Source: Streptomyces globosus (GTDB lineage Bacteria > Actinomycetota > Actinomycetes > Streptomycetales > Streptomycetaceae). From it: a DNA stretch of 64,000 nucleotides. The stretch lies in contig NZ_CP030864.1 in assembly GCF_003325375.1 (NCBI RefSeq), forward strand, positions 434,001-498,000, read 5' to 3'. The first letter of the stretch is position 1; each line of letters begins with the position of its first letter. Below the pieces are notes generated by a model that was given only the letters and a program-made list of their open reading frames with translations, was not told the origin of the DNA and made no database searches. The position numbers and the translations under genes were made by a program. Positions 1-7,962 of this stretch are shown in pieces.

Positions 1-878
1 GCCTGCGGGTCGGCGGCCTCGCCTCCGGTGAGCACCGTGTGCAGCCCCCGCAGCGCACCCGGGTCGTCCGCGGCGATCTGGTTGAACCAGGCGGTGGTGA
101 GGAAGACCCCGGTGACACCGTGCTCGGCGACCAGGGCGGCCAGCCGGTGGGCGTCGAGCCGGTCCTCGGCGGGGACGACGACGGTGCCGCCCCGGGTGAG
201 CGGCAGCCACAGGTCGTGGCTGAGCGCGTCGAAGCCGAGTGCGGAGACGAGCGCCGTGACCCGGTGCCCGGGCGCCTCCCAGTGCGGGTCGGCGGCGAAG
301 TGCGCCAGGTTGCGGTGGGTGACCTGGACTCCCTTGGGGCGTCCGGTCGACCCCGAGGTGTAGAAGACGCACGCCACCCGCCCGAGTTCCCCGTCCGCCG
401 CGGTCGCGGCCGGCCCCGTACGGGATCCCGGGGCCCCGGCGTCCGGCACGGCGACGGCCCGCGGCCGGCCCGGGCGCCAGGCCACTCCGGCCGGTACGAG
501 CACGGCCGCGCACCCGGCGTCGTCCTCGACGGCGTCCAGCCGCTCGGCGGGCGTCCGCGGATCCAGCACCACGGCGGCGGCGCCGGCCTCGAACACCGCG
601 AGCAGCGCGGCGACCAGCCGCGCCGACCGCGGCAGCCGTACCGACACGGCGGCCCCGGGCCCGACCCCGGCCTCCCGTAACCGCTGGGCCAACTCGCCTG
701 CGTACGCCCACACTTCGCGATAGGACCACCTCCGGCCGCCCTCCTCCACCACCGCGGTGCCGTCCGGCGCGCGGAGTGCGGCGGCGGCGACGGCGCGGTG
801 CACGGGCAGGGGCTCGCCGGTATCGCCCAGGGGATAGGCGGGTGCCCACGTCGCTGCTGAAAAGATCATGGACGTCAT
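1..878 (-). CDS. AMP-binding adenylation enzyme (NRPS-like), 3' end outside window
   Basis: N-terminal about 290 residues of an amino-acid-adenylating enzyme; the reading frame is open to the window edge. The A3 core reads YTSGSTGRPKG, followed by VTHRN, and further on comes a hydrophobic FDALSHDLWLPL block typical of A domains, then VLTGGE. It would activate a carboxylic acid as the acyl-adenylate. The start is ATG at 878; a second in-frame ATG lies at 869, and neither has a clear ribosome binding site. Codon 67 is TTA, the rare Leu codon read by bldA tRNA in Streptomyces. It is separated from the streptothricin-type cluster by several unrelated genes, so it may belong to another cluster to the left. 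Substrate and later domains cannot be seen. Confidence 0.85.
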   Translation of the reverse strand, partial: MTSMIFSAATWAPAYPLGDTGEPLPVHRAVAAAALRAPDGTAVVEEGGRRWSYREVWAYAGELAQRLREAGVGPGAAVSVRLPRSARLVAALLAVFEAGAAAVVLDPRTPAERLDAVEDDAGCAAVLVPAGVAWRPGRPRAVAVPDAGAPGSRTGPAATAADGELGRVACVFYTSGSTGRPKGVQVTHRNLAHFAADPHWEAPGHRVTALVSALGFDALSHDLWLPLTRGGTVVVPAEDRLDAHRLAALVAEHGVTGVFLTTAWFNQIAADDPGALRGLHTVLTGGEAADPQ

Positions 879-1228
879 CCAAGACGCACCGAAGTGACGT
901 TTTGCCCGCCCGCCACCCGGTCGGCGCAATTTGATCATCCGATCGGGTGCGCAGAGCCGGTGCGCCCCCACCTGTCACTCCAACTTCCGTATTCTCCAAA
1001 GCGGTTCACACCCGGTTGCAGCCAAGGGGGGCGCACACCCACCCCACGCGCCCCATCCCGGAGCGAACCCCTGTCTGACGGTGATGCAGAACACCGCGGC
1101 AGCGGAGGGCCTGAATGCCTATACCTGGCGGGCCCGAGGCGCTGGCACGAACGATTCCCCGGTTTGCCTGGACATGCCAAGAGATGATCATCTATTGGCG
1201 TCGGTTCAAGCGAAGACGAAGGAGCACC
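879..1228. other. intergenic region between divergent genes
   Basis: 350 bp separating a leftward adenylation gene and a rightward secreted protein. It is lower in G+C than its surroundings and should hold both promoters. Short open frames here lack ribosome sites and family resemblance. I see no strong repeat or RNA gene. Confidence 0.5.
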
Positions 1229-1558
1229 ATGCGCGCCAGCGCCGTACGCCGTCTCTCCACCCTCGCCGCCGGGGTCGGGCTGACCCTCTCGGCCGCCTTC
1301 ACGGCCGCCACCCCCGCCTCGGCCGCCGCCATCACGTGCCGGGAGGCGGGCGGCAGCCTGTACGTCACCGCCACGTCCGCCCCCGTGCGCACGACCTACT
1401 ACCAGACCGGGCGCGTCGTCGACACCGTCCACCGGGGCGACAGGCTCAACTTCACGAAGTCGTGCACGAACTCCAAGGGCAACCTCTGGTACTGGGTCGA
1501 CAAGACCTACGGCGTGCACGACGGCTGGATCTACTCGGGCAACGCAGCCCGCATCTGA
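1229..1558 (+). CDS. small secreted SH3-like protein
   Basis: 109 residues. A Sec signal peptide (MRASAVRRL, then a hydrophobic stretch ending in ATPASAAA) is followed by an approximately 75-residue mature domain. This has short beta-strand-like segments: SLYVTATSAPVRTTYY, then GRVVDTVHRGDRLNF and WYWVDKTYGVHDGWIY. That layout is typical of bacterial SH3 domains in secreted actinobacterial proteins. Two Cys (in ITCRE and KSCTN) could form a disulfide. The start is set by an AAGGAG ribosome site 5-10 bases before the ATG. It probably acts outside the cell, perhaps at the cell wall; no enzymatic motif is visible. A strong hairpin follows the stop. Confidence 0.8.
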   Translation: MRASAVRRLSTLAAGVGLTLSAAFTAATPASAAAITCREAGGSLYVTATSAPVRTTYYQTGRVVDTVHRGDRLNFTKSCTNSKGNLWYWVDKTYGVHDGWIYSGNAARI

Positions 1559-1571
1559 GCCCGTCCCGGCA

Positions 1572-1603
1572 GCGGCCGCCACCCCGAACCGGACGGCGGC
1601 CGC
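1572..1603 (+). terminator. hairpin terminator after SH3-like secreted protein
   Basis: Perfect 9-bp inverted repeat, gcggccgcc at 1572-1580 and ggcggccgc at 1595-1603, starting 13 bases after the stop codon. There is no U-tract, which is usual for Streptomyces terminators. Confidence 0.6.
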
Positions 1604-1619
1604 CTGTCCCGCCGCCGGC

Positions 1620-1736
1620 TGCCTCAGCGGCCTCCCGCTCAGCCTCAACCTGACGGGTGACCCAGCCGTCGGCGTCGACCTTGTAGTAGAACCAGGTGTC
1701 TTCCTCGCCCCAATGGCCACGGAACCAATGCGTCAT
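1620..1736 (-). pseudogene. N-terminal remnant of a DUF6881-like small protein
   Basis: From an ATG at 1736 the frame reads MTHWFRGHWGEEDTWFYY and then DADGWVTRQVE. This resembles small Streptomyces proteins that begin with an acidic HWGEED segment and a D-x-D-G-W-x-x-R-Q-V-E strand. Similarity ends near 1628, and the frame then runs antisense through the terminator and end of the neighbouring gene. I infer a 3'-truncated gene, with only about 36 residues of the original protein left. The family name is from memory of the pattern and is uncertain. Confidence 0.4.
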
Positions 1737-2156
1737 GCCGGCATTGTCGCCGCAACGCCGCAGCCGCAGAGCGCTGCGCTCGCCCCGTTCGCAGCGACCC
1801 GCACGACCACCAGGTCTCCACCTCCTCGATGGGCCACCACGGCCCGTTCGGCCTCGGACGGACGGGGCCGGGAACGTGCCCCGCACGGGGGAGGCGGATC
1901 CGTCCCTGGTGCGAGGCCAGGCCTCACCCGTCAACCCATCCGATGCCTGATCCTGACGTCACGCCAGGCGGCGCCGTGCGCGGCACAGCACATGTCGGCA
2001 CCCGGCCGGGGGCCGCACGCATCAGCCCGACGAGGCGCGACCAGGTGCACCCGTGTCGATGGAAAGCGTGAGGATCCACACGTACACAGATGACGGCGCG
2101 TACTGACGGGTGCCCCCTGAGCAGCGGGCCCGTCCCGCCCCGCCGCGCCCGGAAGA
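1737..2156. other. intergenic region with no recognised gene
   Basis: About 420 bp between the small-protein remnant and the hairpin at 2157. Open frames in it lack recognisable domains and ribosome sites. It may hold further debris of the truncated gene. Confidence 0.4.
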
Positions 2157-2192
2157 GCGAAGGAGGCGCCCCGCCGCGGGCGCCTCCTTCGC
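2157..2192 (-). terminator. strong hairpin terminator after CHAP protein
   Basis: Perfect 15-bp stem: gcgaaggaggcgccc at 2157-2171 pairs with gggcgcctccttcgc at 2178-2192 around a 6-base loop. It lies about 90 bases downstream of the stop of the leftward CHAP gene and is the best hairpin in the window. Confidence 0.8.
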
Positions 2193-2279
2193 TCCCCCCG
2201 TTCCGGGCCCCCGGCAGGCCGCCCGGTACGGACGGACCGCCGTACCTGCCTGCCGGGGACGGATGCGGGCCGGATCGGC

Positions 2280-2858
2280 TCAGCGGGCTACCGGCGTGAC
2301 GTAGCCGCTGATCCGCTGCACGGAGTTGACCTGCGTGCCGACCTTGTACGACTTCCAGGTGCGGGCGCTGACACTGCCGGGCGTTCCCTGGTTGCCGCCC
2401 ACCACGGTGATCTTCGAGCCGGATATGGCGACCACGATCGCCACGTGGTCGTCGCCCACGCCCGGGGTGTGCTGGTTGTAGAGGATCGCGTCGCCGACCT
2501 TGGGGGTCGAGTGCATCGGGCCGTACTTGGTGAAGCTGGAGGCGAGGTTGTTGAGCTTCTTCATGTTGCCGCCCACGCCGTTCTTCCACCACACCCAGCC
2601 GACGAAGTCGGCGCACCAGGCGTGCGCTTCGGTTCCGTTCGGGCCGCAGCTGCCGGTCTGGGACGTGCCCCGGCCCCAGTAGCTGCCCTTGCCGTTCAGG
2701 CCGCACGGGCCGGCGCCGATCTGTCCCTTGGCGGTGGTGGCGATCTTCGCCCCGAGCGGTGCGGCCTGGGCGTGGGCGACACCCGACGCGGCCAACGCGG
2801 TACTGGCGAGCAGGGCGGTCGCGGCGCCCTTGGCCGCGAGGGAGGTGAGCTTGCGCAT
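2280..2858 (-). CDS. secreted CHAP-domain (NlpC/P60-like) amidase
   Basis: 192 residues with a signal peptide (MRKLTSLAAKGAATALLAST, cut near AHAQA). The mature part is a CHAP-type cysteine peptidase/amidase: the catalytic Cys is in AWCADFVGWVW, the His in GVGDDHVAIVV, and VGDAILYN is the usual strand between them. Such enzymes hydrolyse peptidoglycan peptide or amide bonds outside the cell. Two other Cys (GPCGLNG, GSCGPNG) may form a disulfide. I chose the ATG at 2858 because GGAG lies 6 bases upstream; an in-frame ATG at 2870 is possible. Expressed alone, with a strong terminator after it. Confidence 0.85.
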   Translation of the reverse strand: MRKLTSLAAKGAATALLASTALAASGVAHAQAAPLGAKIATTAKGQIGAGPCGLNGKGSYWGRGTSQTGSCGPNGTEAHAWCADFVGWVWWKNGVGGNMKKLNNLASSFTKYGPMHSTPKVGDAILYNQHTPGVGDDHVAIVVAISGSKITVVGGNQGTPGSVSARTWKSYKVGTQVNSVQRISGYVTPVAR

Positions 2859-3240
2859 GGCTGACTCCATGGTCGAGAGCCGTGACTCGCACGGCAGTTC
2901 GCTGGGATGGCAGAACTCTCGACGGGGCCGGCGGGCCGGGCCAAGGGATAGCGCCGTCCGGGACTGTCCGGACCTGTCCGACGGCTGTCCACGCAGCTCA
3001 GCGCTTCGCGTCCCGCTGCCCCGAGGCCATCACCGCGGCGGCACCCCTCGGCCCCCGGCCCGGCAACTCGGGCCGGACCCGCTCGCCGCACGCCCTCCCG
3101 AGGCACGGCGCCCACGGCTGCCGCCGCCCGCACCGGCTTCTGCGGCCCACATGACGGACCCGGCGCAGGCTCCCGCGTGGTCGCCCGCCCCGCTCGCCCC
3201 GCGGACTATCCTCGCTGGCACATGTGATCGAGGAGGATGT
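2859..3240. other. divergent promoter region
   Basis: 382 bp between the leftward CHAP gene and a rightward XRE gene. It holds closely spaced copies of TGTCCG at about 2962-2990 and a -10-like TATCCT at 3207-3212, 29 bp before the XRE start. No gene is seen. Confidence 0.45.
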
Positions 3241-4338
3241 ATGGGGGATACGGGGCCGGACCCGAAAGACGCGCGCACACCGGCGGAGTTCGTGGCCGCG
3301 ATGCGCCGATTACGCAGCTGGGCCGACCTGAGCTACCGGCAACTGGAACGCAGAGCCGAAGACGCCGGCGACGTACTGCCCCGCGCGACGACCTCCGCGG
3401 CGCTGGCACGCACGGACCTCCCCCGCGAAGAGCTGCTCATCGCCTTCGTCCGTGCCTGCGGCGGCAGCGCAGCCACCGTGGAGGCGTGGGTGGACGCCCG
3501 CCGCCGCCTCGCGATGAGGGAGCCGGCGGGCGCCGGGGACAGCGGCGCTGCGGACGGCCCCCGTCCGAACAGCACGTACGCCGCAACGGCCTCGAACGAC
3601 CTCACCGCATCCCACACGGCCGCCGCCCTCGGGGCGAAGACTGCGCCGGACACGGACAGGACCGGCCGCCGCCGCACCCTGCGCATGACCGCCGCCGGTG
3701 CCGGCATCGCGGCCGCTCTGCTCGCCCTGATCGCCGCGTGGCCGTCGGGCAAGACCGACGACAAGCCGACCGCCGCCCCACCCTCCCCCGGCAACAGCGG
3801 CAGTCGGCCGCCTGCCGGCGCCGCGCCGCAACCCGGCTCGACCCCGCGCGCCGACTCGGCGTCCGCCACACCCGCCTCCACGGGGATGCCCGAATCCGGC
3901 TGGGTGCGGATGCATCCGGCGAACTCCTCCAGCCTCTGCATCACCGAAGGCCGGGAACGCAACGGCCGCACCCACCGCGAGATCGCCGTCCAGCGTCCCT
4001 GTACCGAGGCACTTCAGCCGCGTGTCTACCTCGAATCCCTCGGCGACCAGACCTACCGCATCCAGTGGCACCACCCCCGGATCGGCAAGGGCTGCCTGGG
4101 CGTCGACGAAGCGCTGGTCGAAGGAGCCCAGCTGATGTCCCCCGGTGACTGCACCGACGCCCCCGGCCTGAAGTACCGGCTGGAGCCCTCCGCCGGCGGC
4201 TACAGACTGCGCCCCCTGGACAGCGACCAGTGCATCGGCATCCTGCCTCCCCGCACCGGGGGAGCGGAAGCGATCCAGGCCGAATGCACCGGCACCGAAG
4301 ACCAGGCATTCCGCTTCAGCCCCGCAGCCACCCCCTAG
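3241..4338 (+). CDS. XRE-like HTH, transmembrane, ricin-like C-terminal protein
   Basis: 365 residues. The N-terminus (about 10-85) has the pattern of Streptomyces XRE-type HTH proteins, with TPAEFVAAMRRLRSWADLSY followed by a region ending in WVDARRRLA. One hydrophobic segment follows at about 150-170 (AAGAGIAAALLALIAAW), then a Pro/Ser/Thr-rich linker. The C-terminus (about 220-365) has paired Cys and repeated strands (SSLCITEG, KGCLGVDE, SDQCIGILP) like a ricin-type beta-trefoil. I infer a membrane-anchored protein linking an outside carbohydrate- or ligand-binding domain to a cytoplasmic HTH. ATG at 3241 follows a GAGGAGG site. Codon 24 is TTA, so bldA control is possible. Confidence 0.75.
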   Translation: MGDTGPDPKDARTPAEFVAAMRRLRSWADLSYRQLERRAEDAGDVLPRATTSAALARTDLPREELLIAFVRACGGSAATVEAWVDARRRLAMREPAGAGDSGAADGPRPNSTYAATASNDLTASHTAAALGAKTAPDTDRTGRRRTLRMTAAGAGIAAALLALIAAWPSGKTDDKPTAAPPSPGNSGSRPPAGAAPQPGSTPRADSASATPASTGMPESGWVRMHPANSSSLCITEGRERNGRTHREIAVQRPCTEALQPRVYLESLGDQTYRIQWHHPRIGKGCLGVDEALVEGAQLMSPGDCTDAPGLKYRLEPSAGGYRLRPLDSDQCIGILPPRTGGAEAIQAECTGTEDQAFRFSPAATP

Positions 4339-4569
4339 CCGCCGCGGCCGGGGGCGGCCTGGGCCCGGCCCGGCAGAGGCATCCGCATCCGCCGGGTCCG
4401 ACACGGGCCTGCCCGAACATGCCAGAACACGAGACTCACGGCGTGCACACTCGGGCCACGGGGCCCGCACCGGAGCCCGGCAGGCGGAACCCCGCCCCTG
4501 CCCCGCCCCTACGGCCGCCGACGGCGTTGCGCCCCGGTCAGGGGCCTGCGGGGCGTCTAGTCTCCGCCT

Positions 4570-5412
4570 GTGGGACAGCCCGACCAGCGCGCCGAAGGCG
4601 CGGGACCGTTCACCACCCGCCTCACCTGGCGCCCGCCGAGCGGCGGTACCGCCGTCTGGGAATCGCGGCTCGCCCGGCGCCGGGGCCTCATCGCCCTCAG
4701 CCCGCCCGGCGCGGCCGCCGCCCACTACGCCGTCGCCGACGACACCGCCCTCACCCGGCTGCGCCGGCTCAACGCCGTCGCCGCCACCGCCTTCGTCATC
4801 GGCGGAGCGCTCTTCGCGGCCGGCGCCGCCGTCGCCCAGTCCGGCTCCGGCGACGCCCTCACCTGCGCGTCGATCTACTTCACCGGCGGCCTGTTCTTCA
4901 ACACCGGCGGATACGTGTCCCTGCTCCAGGCCGTCAACGCGCCGCGCCACGTGCCCGGAGGGGAGGGCGCCCTGGTCACCCGCCCATGGCGGTGGTGGAG
5001 CTACGAGCCGGCGCGGGCCGACTGGCTCGGTGCCTTCGTCCTGTTCGCCGGGACCCTGGTGTTCGCCGTCAACCTGCTGGCCTCCTTCCTCCAGGGCCTG
5101 ACGGTCCAGCAGGCCAACCGGCTGGTCTGGGCGCCGGACGTGATCGGCTGCATGCTCTTCCTCATCTCCGGCCACCTCGGGTTCGCCGAGATCTGCCACG
5201 GCCGGCCCTGCATCCGGCGGCGCGACCTCGGCTGGTGGATCGTCGCCGTGAACCAGCTGGGCTCCGCCCTCTTCATGGTCTCGGCGCTCGCCGCCTACAC
5301 CCGTCCCGCCACCGGCAGCCTGGTCAACGCCGACGTCGCCAACTGGGGCACCCTCGCCGGAGCCCTCTGCTTCTCCCTGGGAGGCGTCCTCCAGTACTAC
5401 GAACGCCCCTGA
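4570..5412 (+). CDS. multi-pass membrane protein of unknown function
   Basis: 280 residues from a GTG start. A polar N-terminus of about 65 residues is followed by about six hydrophobic segments, including AVAATAFVIGGALFAAGAAV, FVLFAGTLVFAVNLLASFL, DVIGCMLFLISGHLGF and a last segment near AGALCFSLGGVLQYY. The pattern of GxxxFxxGG in membrane hairpins recalls YrhK-domain proteins. No transport or catalytic motif was recognised. It stands between the XRE-ricin gene and a degraded MFS gene on the same strand. Confidence 0.7.
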   Translation: MGQPDQRAEGAGPFTTRLTWRPPSGGTAVWESRLARRRGLIALSPPGAAAAHYAVADDTALTRLRRLNAVAATAFVIGGALFAAGAAVAQSGSGDALTCASIYFTGGLFFNTGGYVSLLQAVNAPRHVPGGEGALVTRPWRWWSYEPARADWLGAFVLFAGTLVFAVNLLASFLQGLTVQQANRLVWAPDVIGCMLFLISGHLGFAEICHGRPCIRRRDLGWWIVAVNQLGSALFMVSALAAYTRPATGSLVNADVANWGTLAGALCFSLGGVLQYYERP

Positions 5413-5473
5413 CCCGGCGTTCTCCGACACCGCAGCACCGCCTGCCTCCCGTTCCGGAGGCCCGCGGGCCACT

Positions 5474-5735
5474 GCTCCGGCAGGCGCGCGCCGGTGCCTC
5501 GTACGTCTTCCGCGACCGGCTGCTGCTCGGGCTCGCACTCCGCCCCGCGGTGGGGAACACCGCCTTCCTCGCCGTGGAGACCGTCCTCGCGCTCTTCGCG
5601 CACGAACGCCTCGGCATCGGCGCGTCCGGCTTCGGCCTGCTCCTCACGGCGGAGGCCGCCGGCGCCTTCCTCGGCGGCCGGCCGGCCGCCACCCACGACA
5701 TCCGCACCGGGCCGCGCCGCCGCGTCACGGGCCGG
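5474..5735 (+). pseudogene. internal fragment of an MFS transporter
   Basis: One frame gives about 75 residues like the middle of an antibiotic-exporter-type MFS protein: ASYVFRDRLLLGLALRPAVG, then VLALFAHERLGIGASGFGLL and TAEAAGAFLGG. It has no start, no upstream half and no downstream half, and runs straight into the leader of the next gene. It is a deletion remnant of a formerly complete transporter. Confidence 0.65.
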
Positions 5736-5876
5736 CGGAGGCTCAAGGCGACCCCCGCCGGCCGCCGCGGCCACCGGGACGGCCGATCCGCTCCGCGGCT
5801 GAACCCGCGGCCGGCGCCGCCCGGGCGGCGGGCGTGGCGCCAGGACTTGTGCGGGTTGCCGGGTGAGGATGGCGCG

Positions 5877-6512
5877 GTGCGACTTGACCACGTGTCCTAC
5901 GCGGTGGCCCGCGACAGCTTCGTCTCGACCGTCCAGTGGATCGGATCCGCCCTCGGCGCCGGGTTCGTCGACGGGGGCGTGCACCCGCGGTTCGGCACCC
6001 GCAACTTCATCCTCCCGCTGAGCGGCGGCACCTACGTCGAGGTCGTCACCACCCTCGACCACCCCGCCGCCGACCGCGCCCCCTTCGGCCGGGCGGTCGC
6101 GCGCCGCGCCGCCGAGGGCGGCGGCTGGCTCGGCTGGGTGGTCTCCGTCGACGACATCGCCCCGGTCGAGGCCCGCCTCGGCCGCACCTCCTCCGAAGGC
6201 CACCGCGTCCGCCCCGACGGGTTCGACCTGCGGTGGAAGCAGATCGGCCTGCTGGAGCTGATGGAGGACCCGCAACTGCCGTACTTCCTGCAATGGCTGG
6301 TCCCGCCTGAGGAGCGGCCGAGCGCCGACCCGCGCACCTCCACCACCATCCACGGGGTCTCCATCGCCGGCGACGCCGCCTCCATCGCCGAGTTCCTCGG
6401 CGAGCCGGCCGACCATCCCCTCGACCGGATCGACGTCACCTGGGTCGAGGACGAGGAACCGGGCCTGGTGTCGGTCGAGTTCGCCACCGCCCACGGCCCG
6501 GTCACGATCTGA
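5877..6512 (+). CDS. VOC-family (glyoxalase-like) protein
   Basis: 211 residues from GTG at 5877, with a GAGGATGG sequence upstream. The opening VRLDHVSYAVARD is the usual first strand of a Glyoxalase_3-like VOC fold. It continues with a WIGSALGAGFVDGGVHPRFG helix-loop and NFILPLSGGTYVEVV, where a substrate or metal site normally lies. The second half (TTIHGVSIAGDAASIAEFLG) repeats the beta-alpha unit. Members include metal-dependent lyases, dioxygenases and drug-binding proteins; the substrate here cannot be told. It precedes sat but is separated by 125 bp, so co-transcription is uncertain. Confidence 0.75.
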   Translation: MRLDHVSYAVARDSFVSTVQWIGSALGAGFVDGGVHPRFGTRNFILPLSGGTYVEVVTTLDHPAADRAPFGRAVARRAAEGGGWLGWVVSVDDIAPVEARLGRTSSEGHRVRPDGFDLRWKQIGLLELMEDPQLPYFLQWLVPPEERPSADPRTSTTIHGVSIAGDAASIAEFLGEPADHPLDRIDVTWVEDEEPGLVSVEFATAHGPVTI

Positions 6513-6637
6513 CCAGGGCCCAGCTGACAGCAGGCTGCCGCCGGCCGGCCGCAGCCTCTGCGGTGACCCGCCTCCCGCGGCGCCCCGTCCGGCCGAAACC
6601 CGATCTCACCCGGGCAGGCCGGTCATAGCCTCGTCCC

Positions 6638-7207
6638 ATGACCACCACGCATGACACGACGTACGAGTTCCGCACCGCACGCCCCGAGGACACCGAGGCC
6701 ATCGAGGCCCTCGACGGGTCCTTCACCACCGGCACCGTCTTCGAAGTGGCCGTCACCGGCGACGGGTTCGCCCTCCGCGAGGTCCCGGTGGACCCGCCGC
6801 TGGTCAAGGTGTTCCCCGAGGACGACGGCAGCGGCGAGGAGGACGGTGAGGAGGGCGGGGACGGCGACAGCCGCACGTTCGTGGCCGTCGGCGCCGGCGG
6901 CGACCTCGCCGGCTTCGCCGCCGTGTCCTACGCGCCCTGGAACCAGCGGCTGACCATCGAGGACATCGAGGTCGCCCCCGGCCACCGGGGCCGGGGCATC
7001 GGCCGTACGCTGATGCAGCACGCGGTGGACTTCGCCCGCGAACGCGGCGCCGGACACCTGTGGCTGGAAGTGACCAACGTCAACGCCCCCGCCATCCACG
7101 CCTACCGCAGCATGGGCTTCGCCTTCTGCGGCCTGGACACCGCCCTGTACCAGGGCACCGAGTCCGAGGGCGAGCACGCGCTCTACATGAGCATGCCCTG
7201 CCCCTGA
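6638..7207 (+). CDS. sat: streptothricin N-acetyltransferase
   Basis: 189 residues, GNAT fold. It matches the Sat/Nat family closely in remembered landmarks: AIEALDGSFTTGTVFEVAV near the start, then REVPVDPPLVKVFP, an acidic low-complexity loop, VAPGHRGRGIGRTLM (the acetyl-CoA binding loop), LWLEVTNVNAPAIHAYRSMG, and the ending ALYMSMPCP. The enzyme acetylates the beta-lysine amino group of streptothricin in the cytoplasm and gives self-resistance. Its presence beside beta-lysine and streptolidine biosynthesis genes is the strongest single pointer to the product class. Its last 25 bases overlap, on the opposite strand, the 3' end of the deoxyribosyltransferase-like gene. Confidence 0.93.
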   Translation: MTTTHDTTYEFRTARPEDTEAIEALDGSFTTGTVFEVAVTGDGFALREVPVDPPLVKVFPEDDGSGEEDGEEGGDGDSRTFVAVGAGGDLAGFAAVSYAPWNQRLTIEDIEVAPGHRGRGIGRTLMQHAVDFARERGAGHLWLEVTNVNAPAIHAYRSMGFAFCGLDTALYQGTESEGEHALYMSMPCP

Positions 7208-7962
7208 GCCGCCAGCAGACGGCTGACGACGGGGCCGCCGCCGTCGCCCGGCGCGACCGTGGCGGTCAGGAGCCAGGCGGCGGCCCCCTCCGGCCCCGAC
7301 GGAGGCGCGTACCACTCCACGCGCGCGTCCAGCAGCCGGTCACCGGCCCGGCGGCGTGCCGCGTACCACGCCCGGAACTCTTCCGTCCGCCACACCGCCA
7401 GCGGCACCGCCCGCTCGCCGCCCCCGCGTACGGCCCCCGTTCCCACCGCCCGCAGTGCGGCGCCGGCCGCACCCGCCAGGGTGCGCTCCACCGGCACGCC
7501 CAGCGCGTCGGCGAAGTGGAGCAGGTACTCCATGCGCTCGGCCTGCGGCGGCGCCCCGAGCACGGCGCGGCCGGAGCCGCACCACGCGCCCCACTTGATG
7601 TTCGACACCAGGCCCGGCAGCCGCCGCATGTCGCGCGGGATCCAGAACAGGACGACGTCGCAGCGGCGCATCGCGTCCTCCTCCCAGGCGATCTGGTCCG
7701 CGTACGCCGGGTAGGAGCCGCCGGGCGCCGGCTCGGGCAGGAAGACCGCCAGGCGCCCGGCGCAGGACCACAGGGACCGCAGGGCGGCGACGGCGTCCGG
7801 CCGCCACGACGGCTCGGCGGGGTCGGCGGGCGTCGGGCCGCACAGGTACACGGCCGCGGTCCACGACGGCGGCGGCTCCTCGCCGACGTGGACGACCGCG
7901 ACCTCCGGGAGGGCGGGTGCGGCAGCCGGGTCGGGGAAGGACGCGGGGGACTCAGGGGACAC
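7183..7962 (-). CDS. nucleoside 2-deoxyribosyltransferase-like protein
   Basis: 259 residues. The first two thirds look like a Nuc_deoxyrib_tr_2 Rossmann-like domain: EVAVVHVG, VYLCGPTPAD, SWRPDAVAAL, then a segment ending in SYPAYADQIAWEEDAMRRCD, VVLFWIPRDMR and WGAWCGSGRAVLG. Related enzymes cleave or transfer N-glycosidic bonds. The C-terminus (ERAVPLAVWRTEEFRAWYAA onward) resembles a small Nudix-associated extension. GTG at 7962 lies inside the end of the upstream hydrolase (11-bp overlap) with GGAG 7 bases before it. It is the last gene of the leftward operon that starts at 11456 and converges on sat. Its role in the cluster is unknown. Confidence 0.7.
   Translation of the reverse strand: MSPESPASFPDPAAAPALPEVAVVHVGEEPPPSWTAAVYLCGPTPADPAEPSWRPDAVAALRSLWSCAGRLAVFLPEPAPGGSYPAYADQIAWEEDAMRRCDVVLFWIPRDMRRLPGLVSNIKWGAWCGSGRAVLGAPPQAERMEYLLHFADALGVPVERTLAGAAGAALRAVGTGAVRGGGERAVPLAVWRTEEFRAWYAARRRAGDRLLDARVEWYAPPSGPEGAAAWLLTATVAPGDGGGPVVSRLLAAQGQGMLM

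Noticed and set aside
3310..5538. A 742-codon minus-strand frame
   Set aside because: Antisense to the XRE-ricin and membrane-protein genes, no family pattern.
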